This document shows positions 36,111 to 44,645 of a stretch of DNA of 64,000 nt, piece after piece. Where the stretch lies: contig JAGBEJ010000004.1 of the NCBI GenBank assembly GCA_017937025.1, positions 124,001 to 188,000 of the forward strand. Reading direction: 5' to 3'. Made by a program: the position numbers and the translations under genes. The DNA is from Paludibacteraceae bacterium (lineage in GTDB: Bacteria; Bacteroidota; Bacteroidia; Bacteroidales; Paludibacteraceae). Under the pieces are notes generated by a model. The model was given only the letters and a program-made list of their open reading frames with translations, had not been told where the DNA came from and did no database searches. Within the stretch, counting starts at the first letter, position 1. Each line of letters opens with the position of its first letter.

Positions 36111-36234
36111 ACAAAATAGATGGAAAAAAGGAAAAGCGGAGTGCGTGCGAAGCAAAATCATGTATCGGATGCTCCGTTTTTAATAGTATCAAGGGATATC
36201 GTCCCCCCTGATTACCTAAACATAATTTTATCCC

Positions 36235-36242
36235 TATCTTTG
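36235..36242 (+). promoter_or_regulatory. candidate -7 element for the TIGR04076 gene
   Basis: TATCTTTG matches TAnnTTTG and lies 23 bases before the ATG at 36265, implying a very short leader. The -33 part is not obvious. Confidence 0.4.
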
Positions 36243-36264
36243 AGAAAACAGAACAAAAACGATT

Positions 36265-36567
36265 ATGAAAAAAGTGAGAATCACCGCCGTAAGGAAAACC
36301 GAGTACAAAGACCTGATGGAAAGGTACGAAAACAAGATTGAACACACTTGCGACGTGCTGGAAGGCATGACATGGACAAGCGTGAACGGTGAGAAGCCTG
36401 ACGGACTATGCGGCGAGGCCTGGAAATCGATGAGAGAGTTCGTCGAGACGCTGGCTAACGGCGGCGGCGATTTCTTCGACGGATGGATGAAGAACAAGCA
36501 CAGCGCAATGATTAGCTGCAACGACGGATTCCGCCCCGTCAGCTTTCTGATAGAAACTATCGACTAA
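36265..36567 (+). CDS. TIGR04076-family small protein
   Basis: A 100-residue protein matching the small TIGR04076 family in length and pattern: KKVRITAVRKTEYKDL at the start, HTCDVLEGMTW with a conserved Cys, GLCGEAWKSMREFVETL, then SCNDGFRPVSFLIE at the end. Three conserved Cys residues suggest metal or redox chemistry, but no function is established. It is a single gene between the GAF/PPDK-N protein and an LTA-synthase-like gene and converges on the latter. Confidence 0.85.
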   Translation: MKKVRITAVRKTEYKDLMERYENKIEHTCDVLEGMTWTSVNGEKPDGLCGEAWKSMREFVETLANGGGDFFDGWMKNKHSAMISCNDGFRPVSFLIETID

Positions 36568-36570
36568 TGC

Positions 36571-38493
36571 TCATCGCCTGATGAAATCGTCGTGCAGATA
36601 CTGCGCGTACGCCTCGGCGAAATGCACGATGGAATCGTTGGCTGAGCCGAAAATATAGTTGCGCTGACCGTTGTCTACGTTGGAGAAGAAGCCCAGCTCC
36701 GGCGACACGAATCCCCAGCCGTCTGGGCGGAAGAAGAATGCGTATTCATCGGCATTACTGAACATGTTACGCGAGTAGCACTTGGCGTTATCCGGCAAGT
36801 CGCCGTTGAAGCGCAGCTGCTCGTGGAGCGTTAAGTAAAGGTCGGTCTGCGAACAGATTTTATCCACTATGCGGCTTTCCTTAACTACGCCGCCCATCCA
36901 AATCATCGGCACACGATAGGACGAAAGCTCATAGACCGAGGACTGCGGCTCCGGCAGCAGCGACGTATGGTCGGAAGTGATAATCACAAGAGTGTTCTCC
37001 CACTGCGGCGACTTCCTCAATCCCTCGATGAAAGCACCGAAACAGCTGTCGGTGTAAGCCACGGAATTAAGATAAAGGTCCGATGTCGTCGTGCCTTTCA
37101 CACGTTTGAAATGTTCCGGCACATCAAACGGCTCATGACTTGAAATATTGTAAACCATCGTGAAAAATGGCGTTTTCATCGACTTCATGTCATCGCCCAG
37201 ACGAGAATAAAGGAACTCGTCCGGCACACCCCACTTCTGCGCCGCCGACTGTGCAAGCGGGAACGCCGCCCTCTCCACGATGTTCTTCACGCCGCTCTGA
37301 ATGAGCAGAACGTTTGTATTGTAGAAATTGATGTCGCCACCGTAATAGAACGACATGTCATAACCCTTCTCACCGAACATTTCAGGCAAGAAAGTGACAG
37401 ACTTTATCTTCTCCGTAAACTCAAGAATGGACGATGCGCGTATGAGCGCCGGAAACGCTCCGAGCAGAGCCGACAGTCCACGGTCCGAGCGGGTGCCAGT
37501 GGCGTAGAAATTGGTGAAGGCTATTCCCTCGCTGCAATATCGGCTGAGGTTAGGCGTGAGGTTCTTTATGACGGCATTGTTCTCATCGAAATAATTGTGA
37601 GGAATGCCGTGTGCGGTGTCGAACTCGTCGTTCGCCTTTGCCAAAGGGTAAATAACCTTGTTGGAGAACGACTCAAGAATCACAAGCACGACATTCACAG
37701 GCTTGCCGTTGGACTCGACGACGAAATGCGCAGAATCCTGCGATGAAACCATGCTTTTCTTCATTATGCGCTCAGCCTCATCACCCGGCATGTAGTCCAG
37801 AGGATTCTCGTTGTACTGGTTGTGGGTGACAGCGTGGAAGAACGACCAGAAGTAATTGTATGCCGCATGGTTGGCGTATGTCTTGTCGCTAAAATAGACA
37901 GAGCTGAAGTTGAGCGGCGAGGTGTCCACTCCGCCACGTATCGGAAGGATGAGCAGCGCCGTCAGGAGCAGAAGCGAAGGTGTCGCCACATACCATTTGA
38001 CCGACGATTCAAACTCGCCGTTAGCCACGAGCCTCGAATATGCCAGATAGGACAAAAAGACGATGAGCGCGATGGCAAGGAACGAGAGCACAAGCTGCAT
38101 ATTGCTGACCGACGACACGACAGCCACCGGGTCGGCAAGATAAGGAATGACCTGAGAGTCCAGACGGGTGCCCCACGCCGGATAAAGCGACAGGTCGGCA
38201 AGTCCCATTATCGTTATGACAATGAGAACGACAAGCGTGTAAACCTTCACAATCTTGTGCGCCACCCGTGGAAAAAACGGCATCAGCGCCAGGACAACGC
38301 CAGGAACGAGCGAGAGATAGCCTGCGGCCGACAAGTCCATTTTCAAGCCATAAAGAAAAACCTTGAGCACCTCGCCCGCAGAAAGCGCAGATGTGAAATT
38401 ATGATTGGCTATGAGGAAAATGGCTTTGAAAACCACGAAAAACAACACCCAAAAAAAGTAGTTCTTGAAAAAGAATAACAGGTATCTCTTCAT
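36571..38493 (-). CDS. LTA-synthase-like phosphoglycerol transferase, copy 1
   Basis: A 640-residue membrane enzyme with five N-terminal spans (to about residue 190) and a periplasmic alkaline-phosphatase/sulfatase-fold domain. Metal-site features are VILESFSNK (Glu), a nucleophile Thr in ATGTRSDRGLSALLG, and IITSDHTSLLPE (Asp-His). LtaS-like proteins in Gram-negative Bacteroidetes probably move phosphoglycerol or phosphoethanolamine to envelope glycans, not true lipoteichoic acid. It is divergent from an NtrC-like regulator and two paralogues. Confidence 0.9.
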   Translation of the reverse strand: MKRYLLFFFKNYFFWVLFFVVFKAIFLIANHNFTSALSAGEVLKVFLYGLKMDLSAAGYLSLVPGVVLALMPFFPRVAHKIVKVYTLVVLIVITIMGLADLSLYPAWGTRLDSQVIPYLADPVAVVSSVSNMQLVLSFLAIALIVFLSYLAYSRLVANGEFESSVKWYVATPSLLLLTALLILPIRGGVDTSPLNFSSVYFSDKTYANHAAYNYFWSFFHAVTHNQYNENPLDYMPGDEAERIMKKSMVSSQDSAHFVVESNGKPVNVVLVILESFSNKVIYPLAKANDEFDTAHGIPHNYFDENNAVIKNLTPNLSRYCSEGIAFTNFYATGTRSDRGLSALLGAFPALIRASSILEFTEKIKSVTFLPEMFGEKGYDMSFYYGGDINFYNTNVLLIQSGVKNIVERAAFPLAQSAAQKWGVPDEFLYSRLGDDMKSMKTPFFTMVYNISSHEPFDVPEHFKRVKGTTTSDLYLNSVAYTDSCFGAFIEGLRKSPQWENTLVIITSDHTSLLPEPQSSVYELSSYRVPMIWMGGVVKESRIVDKICSQTDLYLTLHEQLRFNGDLPDNAKCYSRNMFSNADEYAFFFRPDGWGFVSPELGFFSNVDNGQRNYIFGSANDSIVHFAEAYAQYLHDDFIRR

Positions 38494-38526
38494 AAGGGAA
38501 TGTGATTAATAACCGCGTTAAAAACG

Positions 38527-38554
38527 CAAAATTAATAATAAATAACTACTTTTG
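38527..38554. promoter_or_regulatory. divergent -7 elements between LTA-synthase copy 1 and the NtrC-like regulator
   Basis: The minus strand reads TAATTTTG (38527-38534) toward the LTA-synthase-like gene; the plus strand reads TACTTTTG (38547-38554) toward the regulator. Both match TAnnTTTG. Neither has a clear TTTG at -33. The close arrangement would let one factor control both directions. Confidence 0.45.
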
Positions 38555-38591
38555 CTTCTTATATATCCAAGGACAAAACAAAAATCAGATT

Positions 38592-39746
38592 ATGGCAAAA
38601 GTACTTGTTATTGACGACGAGAAGAGCATTAGAAACACATTGAAGGACGTGCTGGAGTACGAGAAAAACAATGTGGACCTCGCCGACAACGGAATCGATG
38701 CCCTCAAGAAAGTGAGCGAGAATTCTTACGACCTGATATTCAGCGATATAAAAATGCCCGAAATGGACGGCATCGAGGTGCTGCAGAAGATAAAGGAGAT
38801 AAACGACGAGGTTCCGGTAGTCATGATTTCAGGACACGGCAACATAGAGACTGCCGTCGAGTGCATCAAGAAAGGCGCGTTCGACTTCATCGAAAAGCCT
38901 ATAGACCTGAACCGCCTGCTGGTGACCATGAGAAACGCCTTAGACAAGACAAATCTGATGACCGAGACGAAGGTGCTGAAGAAGAAGGTCGATAAGAAAT
39001 ACGAGATGATAGGCGAGTCCGAGGCGTTGCAGAAAGTCAAGGACATAATAGACAAGGTGGCAACGACCGATGCAAGGATACTCATAACCGGACCTAACGG
39101 AACAGGAAAGGAAGTCGTGGCGCGACAGATTTACTCTATGAGCAACAGGGCTGGCAAGCCGTTCGTCGAGGTCAACTGCGCCGCCATACCTTCGGAACTC
39201 ATCGAGAGCGAGCTGTTCGGACACGAGAAAGGCGCGTTCACATCGGCCATAAAGTCAAGAAGCGGAAAGTTCGAGCAAGCCAACGGAGGAACGATATTCC
39301 TCGATGAGATAGGCGACATGAGCCTCTCGGCGCAAGCCAAAGTGCTGAGATGTCTGCAGGAGAACGTGATATCGCCGGTCGGTTCGGACAAGGACATAAA
39401 AATAGACGTAAGAGTAATCGCGGCGACAAACAAGAATCTGAAGGAGGAAATCGAGAAAGGCAACTTCCGCGAGGACCTGTACCACCGTCTGAGCGTGATT
39501 CTGATAAACGTCCCTGCGCTCGACGAAAGAAAAGAGGACATCCCTTTGCTCATAAAGCACTTCGCAAAGCAAATCTGCGATGAGTACGGCTCTGCGGTCA
39601 AGACTTTCGACGACAAGGCAATCAAGAAGCTGCAGGAGAGAGCATGGACCGGAAACATAAGAGAGCTGAGAAACGTCGTGGAACGACTCATAATACTCGG
39701 AGGACAGAAAATCACTGTTGAAAACGTAGAAAGTTTCGTCAATTAA
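38592..39746 (+). CDS. NtrC-like sigma-54 response regulator lacking a DNA-binding domain
   Basis: A 385-residue protein: receiver (1-120) with intact acidic pair D8-D9, phospho-acceptor D52 (FSDIKMPEMDG) and K102 (FIEKPID), then a sigma-54 AAA+ domain (about 138-375) with Walker A GPNGTGKE (167-174), Walker B GTIFLDEIGDM and the sigma-54 contact loop GAFTSA (214-219) in place of GAFTGA. It ends just after the AAA+ lid (NIRELRNVVERLI) with no Fis-type helix-turn-helix. The ATG at 38592 (MAKVLVIDDE) is chosen over a longer frame from 38502 because the receiver starts there. It lies 6 bases before LTA-synthase-like copy 2. Confidence 0.93.
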   Translation: MAKVLVIDDEKSIRNTLKDVLEYEKNNVDLADNGIDALKKVSENSYDLIFSDIKMPEMDGIEVLQKIKEINDEVPVVMISGHGNIETAVECIKKGAFDFIEKPIDLNRLLVTMRNALDKTNLMTETKVLKKKVDKKYEMIGESEALQKVKDIIDKVATTDARILITGPNGTGKEVVARQIYSMSNRAGKPFVEVNCAAIPSELIESELFGHEKGAFTSAIKSRSGKFEQANGGTIFLDEIGDMSLSAQAKVLRCLQENVISPVGSDKDIKIDVRVIAATNKNLKEEIEKGNFREDLYHRLSVILINVPALDERKEDIPLLIKHFAKQICDEYGSAVKTFDDKAIKKLQERAWTGNIRELRNVVERLIILGGQKITVENVESFVN

Positions 39747-39752
39747 CAAACA

Positions 39753-41720
39753 ATGAAAAGACTCATAACAGCTTTGAGAGGCAATGTATATGCCGTCGTC
39801 ATAATAAACCTGATACTGGCAATGCTCATATACACGCTTTGCCGACTGGAATTCTATTTAGTGAACAAAGCCGACTTCTTCCCCGAAGTCGCCGACCTCA
39901 GGACAATCTTCCTGGGCGGACTGAAATTCGACCTCACGGCGGTGCTTTACTCCAACATCGTCTATATAGCGATGATGATCATTCCGTTCAAATTCAGATA
40001 CGGGAAGGTTTATCAGAAAGTGGCGAAATGGCTGTTCATAGTCGTCAACTCCATCTGCGTTATAATAAACCTGAGCGACTCCGTCTATTTCAAGTTCACC
40101 GGACGAAGAACCACAATGTCGTTCTTTTCGGAGTTCCAGAACGACAACAACCTGCTGACCATAATGGGCGAAGGCATCGTGCAATACTGGTACGTCAGCC
40201 TCACGGCCGTGGTTATAATCGCCATCTGCGCGCTGCTGTACTTCAGACCCGACTTCAGCAGAAGGTTCGAGAGAGACGCCGCGCCATGGATTTATTATGT
40301 GAGAAACACCATCGCCATGGCTGTGGCAGTGTTCTTCATTGTCAACGGCATGAGAGGCGGATTCGGAAGCTTCGTGAGGCCGATAACACTGAGCAACGCC
40401 AACGCCTTCGTCAACAAGCCGCTTGAGGCATCCATCGTGCTGAACACTCCGTTCTGCATGATGCGCACCATAGGAAACAAGCCATACAACGACCCTAAGT
40501 ACTTCAAAAGCGAGGAAGAGGCTGACAAGATTTTCAGGCCTGTGATAACTCCTCATCCTAACGGAGAATTCAAAAGAATGAACGTCGTTGTGTTCATACT
40601 CGAGAGCTTCAGCAAGGAGTTTGTGGGAGAATTGAACAAAGACCTGGACGGAGGCAATTACAAAGGATTCACACCGTTCCTCGACTCACTGATACAGCAC
40701 AGCCTTACGTTTGAGTACACATTCGCCAACGGTAGAAAATCCATAGACGCGATGCCATCTGTGCTTAGCAGCATACCACGCTTCTACGAGCCTTATTTCC
40801 TCACAGAGTACAGCAACAACAAAGTAAGCGGAATAGCCGGTGAATTGGACAAGAAAGGATACTACACAGCGTTCTTCCACGGCGCGCCTAACGGTTCGAT
40901 GGGATTCGAGGCATTCGCAAAAGTCACAGGCTTCAAGGACTATTACGGCATGACCGAGTACGGCAACGACAGCGACTACGACGGCACTTGGGCTATTTGG
41001 GACGAGGAGTTCTTCCAGTTCTTCGCCAACAAGATGGGCACGTTCAAAGAGCCGTTCATGACGGCTCTGTTCTCGGCATCGAGCCACCACCCTTTCCATG
41101 TGCCTGAAAAATACAAGGACATATACAAGGAAGACGGCATACACCCTCTGCACAAGTGCATCAGATATTCCGACAACGCATTGAGGAAGTTCTTCGACAA
41201 CGCAAAGAAGCAGCCTTGGTACAACAACACGCTGTTCGTCATAACCGCCGACCACACAAACGCGCTCACACGCAAGGAGTACACCAACGACGCCGGCAAC
41301 TTCAAAGTGCCTATCATATTCTACACTCCGAACGGCGACCTCAAGGGACGTCTGCCTGAGATTGCCGAGCAAATCGACGTGATGCCTACGGTGCTGGGCT
41401 ACCTGAACTACGACGAGCCTTACCTCGCATTCGGACACGACCTGCTGGATTCAACTTACACCAGCCGCTACGCCATAAACCACTACGACCAGACGTTCCA
41501 GTTCTTCCAGGACAGTCTGATGTACCAGTTCGACGGCAAAGACACCAAGGCTGTCTATAACTTCGTGACTGACATCTACCTGCAGAACAACCTGCTCGAC
41601 AAGACTGACGCAAAGAAACGCGAAATGGTGGAGACGAAGATGAAAGCCATCATACAGCAGTACATCAACCGCATGACACAGAACCGATTGACCTATCCAT
41701 CGGAAAACGACAAGAAATAA
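39753..41720 (+). CDS. LTA-synthase-like phosphoglycerol transferase, copy 2
   Basis: A 655-residue membrane protein with five N-terminal spans and a C-terminal sulfatase-fold domain (from about residue 270, NVVVFILESFSKEF). The nucleophile position is in ANGRKSIDAMPSVLSS, a Ser, whereas copy 1 has Thr. Metal ligands appear in ITADHTNALT. The gene follows the NtrC-like regulator by 6 bases, and its stop shares one base with the start of copy 3 (TAATG), so the three are cotranscribed. Confidence 0.92.
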   Translation: MKRLITALRGNVYAVVIINLILAMLIYTLCRLEFYLVNKADFFPEVADLRTIFLGGLKFDLTAVLYSNIVYIAMMIIPFKFRYGKVYQKVAKWLFIVVNSICVIINLSDSVYFKFTGRRTTMSFFSEFQNDNNLLTIMGEGIVQYWYVSLTAVVIIAICALLYFRPDFSRRFERDAAPWIYYVRNTIAMAVAVFFIVNGMRGGFGSFVRPITLSNANAFVNKPLEASIVLNTPFCMMRTIGNKPYNDPKYFKSEEEADKIFRPVITPHPNGEFKRMNVVVFILESFSKEFVGELNKDLDGGNYKGFTPFLDSLIQHSLTFEYTFANGRKSIDAMPSVLSSIPRFYEPYFLTEYSNNKVSGIAGELDKKGYYTAFFHGAPNGSMGFEAFAKVTGFKDYYGMTEYGNDSDYDGTWAIWDEEFFQFFANKMGTFKEPFMTALFSASSHHPFHVPEKYKDIYKEDGIHPLHKCIRYSDNALRKFFDNAKKQPWYNNTLFVITADHTNALTRKEYTNDAGNFKVPIIFYTPNGDLKGRLPEIAEQIDVMPTVLGYLNYDEPYLAFGHDLLDSTYTSRYAINHYDQTFQFFQDSLMYQFDGKDTKAVYNFVTDIYLQNNLLDKTDAKKREMVETKMKAIIQQYINRMTQNRLTYPSENDKK

Positions 41721-42385
41721 TGAAAAGAACTTTTGTCTATTACCTGATAGAGGTAATTCTCCTTTCTATTGCGTTTTTCATGTACATGCCGTCGTCGTTC
41801 GTGGCTCCCGCCATGGACTTCTGCGGATATGCGTATTTCACAGCAGCTTGCGTCATGCACTCGTCTGTCATTATGCTGATTCCGCTGCTATTATGCTTGC
41901 TGCTCACAAGGTTCAAACTATGCAGAACCGCAGCAGCACTGTTTATCGCACTCGCGTCGGCACTTCAGTTGTTTGCCATTTTGGACAATCTGGTTTATCA
42001 GCTGTATCGCTTTCATATAAACGGATTTGTTCTCAACATGGTCTTCAGCAGCGCAGGACTGCAGATATTTGACTTTGACGTCATGCTTTATGCAAAGGCG
42101 ATTGTCGTTGTTCTGAGCGTGTTCATCGCAAATTTCTTAGTTTGGAGATTCTCGGGAAAGCTCACAGAAAAGATTTCAACAAAATTTCTTTCCGCCATTT
42201 CCATTCCATCACTGCTTTTGATTGCCTTATTCGCTAACACTTTGAATGCCTACGGAGCGTTCACATACAAGCCTTCCATTGTGAAGAGCGCGAGAATGCT
42301 GCCATACTACTTCCCTCTGACAGCCAACAGCCTGATGACGAAGCTCGGATTTACCCCCCCCCACAAACGGCGTTACAGGCTCTGA
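41720..42385 (+). CDS. LTA-synthase-like copy 3, N-terminal membrane part (frameshifted)
   Basis: A 221-residue frame holding five membrane spans that match the N-terminal half of LtaS-like proteins. It runs into a C9 run (42354-42362) and then ends at a stop 21 bases later. Reading C8 instead would continue without interruption through PPTNGVTGSD into the sulfatase frame at 42387, giving a protein of about 609 residues, close to copies 1 and 2. So these two frames are one gene, either phase-variable, mutated or mis-called at the homopolymer. Confidence 0.85.
   Translation: MKRTFVYYLIEVILLSIAFFMYMPSSFVAPAMDFCGYAYFTAACVMHSSVIMLIPLLLCLLLTRFKLCRTAAALFIALASALQLFAILDNLVYQLYRFHINGFVLNMVFSSAGLQIFDFDVMLYAKAIVVVLSVFIANFLVWRFSGKLTEKISTKFLSAISIPSLLLIALFANTLNAYGAFTYKPSIVKSARMLPYYFPLTANSLMTKLGFTPPHKRRYRL
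42354..42362 (+). repeat. C9 homopolymer splitting LTA-synthase-like copy 3
   Basis: Nine consecutive C at the junction of the two frames. One base fewer restores a single frame. It is the longest C run I noticed in a coding region here. Confidence 0.9.
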
Positions 42386-42386
42386 C

Positions 42387-43547
42387 ATGTCACTTGTCGG
42401 AGGAGATGTCAGCTACCCTATAAAAAGCATCTCAAGAGAGAAAATAAGCAGCTATCCAAACATAGTTTTTATATGGATAGACTCGTGGAACAAGAGGGCG
42501 CTGACTAACGACTGCATGCCGAACATTTATGAATTCGCCGATGAGAACGTCCGCTTTGACAACCACTTCGCTTGCAGCAACGGAACAAGGACAAGCATTT
42601 TCTCAACATTCTACTCTGTGCCGTCGCTCTACTGGGACGATTTCTCTACAGCAAAAATCAGCCCGGTGTTCATAGACGAGCTCATCAACGACGGATACGA
42701 CATAAGGCTGTACCCAAGCGCCTCGCTTGAAGAACCGCCATTCATCCAGACGGTCTTTCAGAAAGTCAAAAATCCAAGAGTCCAGGCACAAGGCTCAACT
42801 TCTTTCGAACGTGACAAATCGCTCACAGAAGATTTCTTGAAAGAGTCGCCAGTGCTTTTCAATCAAGACAAGCCGTTCTTCGCTTTCCTGTTTTACGACC
42901 TTGCCCACAGCATAAAACTGCCGGAAGGGACTGAGAAAAAGTTCACTCCTGCATGGGATTACGCCGACTATGCATCGCTCGATAATGACACTGACCCTAC
43001 ACAATTCTTCAATCTGTACAAGAATTGCTGCTACCAGATCGACATAATGGTCGGACAGGTCATAGAGGCATTGAAATCGTCTGGGAAATACGAAAACACT
43101 ATCATCGTCATATCCGGAGACCACTCTCAGGAATTCAACGAGAACCACAAGAACTTCTGGGGACACAACGGCAATTTCTCGAAAGCGCAAATCGGCGTGC
43201 CATTCATCTGCCATTTCCCGGGAGAGCAACACCAAGTTTACACACACAGAACAACCCACTACGACTTAGTCCCTACGATAATGCACGACTACTTAGGCGT
43301 GAAGAACGACATCCGCGATTACAGCGCAGGATGTCTGCTGCAGTCAAATGAGTCAAGATATTGGCAAGTCGTCGGGAGTGATTTGAATTATGCGTTCATC
43401 GTGCCGGGCGACACCATCTTGGAGAAAATGCCAGACGGCAGTCTCCAGATAACCGACGCCAACTTAAACGAGATTAACGACTACCAAATAGACCCTACGG
43501 CCTTCAACAAAGCTGTGGCTGAAATGAACAGATTCTACAAGAAATAA
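42387..43547 (+). CDS. LTA-synthase-like copy 3, sulfatase-fold part (frameshifted)
   Basis: A 386-residue frame holding the catalytic domain: VFIWIDSWNKRAL (metal site), CSNGTRTSIFSTFYS (nucleophile Thr), and VISGDHSQEFNENHKNF (Asp-His). The ATG at 42387 is probably not a native start, because the frame is open upstream and joins the membrane part after loss of one C. Without the membrane part the domain would lack an export signal, so in the C9 state no working enzyme is expected. A bidirectional terminator follows the stop. Confidence 0.85.
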   Translation: MSLVGGDVSYPIKSISREKISSYPNIVFIWIDSWNKRALTNDCMPNIYEFADENVRFDNHFACSNGTRTSIFSTFYSVPSLYWDDFSTAKISPVFIDELINDGYDIRLYPSASLEEPPFIQTVFQKVKNPRVQAQGSTSFERDKSLTEDFLKESPVLFNQDKPFFAFLFYDLAHSIKLPEGTEKKFTPAWDYADYASLDNDTDPTQFFNLYKNCCYQIDIMVGQVIEALKSSGKYENTIIVISGDHSQEFNENHKNFWGHNGNFSKAQIGVPFICHFPGEQHQVYTHRTTHYDLVPTIMHDYLGVKNDIRDYSAGCLLQSNESRYWQVVGSDLNYAFIVPGDTILEKMPDGSLQITDANLNEINDYQIDPTAFNKAVAEMNRFYKK

Positions 43548-43573
43548 AAGAGCGCCATTTCATCGGCGCTCTT
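43548..43573. terminator. bidirectional terminator between LTA-synthase copy 3 and the Sel1 gene
   Basis: AAGAGCGCC and GGCGCTCTT pair perfectly around an 8-base loop, between converging genes; it overlaps the last codons of the Sel1 gene. Confidence 0.8.
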
Positions 43574-44630
43574 GCTCTTTTTCCGCTTTTAATTTCACTG
43601 CCGGGCCATAGCCGTCTTCCGCAGCGAGCTCCAGATAGAATTCGCCTCGCTTCACTTCGTCTTTGCCTATGCCGTTCATGAGCATAACCGCCAAAAGATG
43701 CCTTGACGGCACAAAGCCCAAGTTGAGCGCTTTCTCGTTCCACTCCCATGCTTTCATCAAGTCTTTTTCCACGCCAGTGCCCTCGAAATACATTTTCGAC
43801 AAATTGAACATTCCTTCCTCAATGCCCCATTCTGCTGCCTTTCGGAATAACTCCGCAGCCTTTTCATCGTCATTTTTCTTGCTTAGGAATCTTCCATAAT
43901 TGCACATCGCATAATGGCTTCCGGTTTTCACTGCCTTTTGCCATTGTTCGGCGGCTTTGTTCTCATTAGTGCTTATGAAAGAGTTGCCATGCTCAAATAT
44001 AGCGTGCGGCTCGCCAGCCTCGGCGGCAGCCTTTATTATCTTGGATGCGTTTATCTTTTCGCCGTTGAAATCGTCTTTGCTGACTAACTGTTTGAAGAGT
44101 TTGCCGCCTTCCACACTTCCGGCTCTGCCCTCAAAAGCCCAGAACTTTGCTATCGCAGAGTCCGCCACCACGCCAGCATCTCCGTTTCTGTACATCTCCG
44201 CCAAATGTGTGCATGCCAGCTCATATCCCTTTTCTGCCGACTTTCTAAGCAACGACAGCCGCTCTGCCGCATCATCGCAACTTTCCGACACTATGTACAA
44301 CGCCTGCGCCTCGCCATTCTCGGCAGCCAGTCTCGTCCATTTCATCGCGGCTTCTTTATCGTCTTTCATCCACATGCCAGCACTCAGCTGCGCCACCGCA
44401 TGACCCTTCTTTGCTGCCTCCAAGCAGTAATATCTTGCCTTTTCATCGTCCTTCGGCAGCATATACAGACCGCCTTGATACGCCAACGATATTCTGAACA
44501 GCTCGTCAGCCATCAGGTCTTCCGTCTTCGCCTCCAGCTGCAGTCCTAAGTAAAGGTTAGTGGTGAAAGCCTTTTTCTTCATGCACCTGCTCAGGAACGG
44601 ATGAATTATGTTCTTGTATATTCTTCCCAT
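43560..44630 (-). CDS. Sel1-repeat protein
   Basis: A 356-residue soluble protein made largely of Sel1/TPR-like helical repeats of about 36 residues (for example AVAQLSAGMWMKDDKEAAMKW, YAMCNYGRFLSKKNDDEKAAE, GMFNLSKMYFEGTGVEKDLM). Such repeats mediate protein-protein contacts. No signal peptide is evident, so it is probably cytoplasmic. Partner unknown. It is 15 bases after the yifB gene on the same strand, but no functional link is known. Confidence 0.87.
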   Translation of the reverse strand: MGRIYKNIIHPFLSRCMKKKAFTTNLYLGLQLEAKTEDLMADELFRISLAYQGGLYMLPKDDEKARYYCLEAAKKGHAVAQLSAGMWMKDDKEAAMKWTRLAAENGEAQALYIVSESCDDAAERLSLLRKSAEKGYELACTHLAEMYRNGDAGVVADSAIAKFWAFEGRAGSVEGGKLFKQLVSKDDFNGEKINASKIIKAAAEAGEPHAIFEHGNSFISTNENKAAEQWQKAVKTGSHYAMCNYGRFLSKKNDDEKAAELFRKAAEWGIEEGMFNLSKMYFEGTGVEKDLMKAWEWNEKALNLGFVPSRHLLAVMLMNGIGKDEVKRGEFYLELAAEDGYGPAVKLKAEKEQERR

Positions 44631-44645
44631 TTTATCGCCGTTTTT

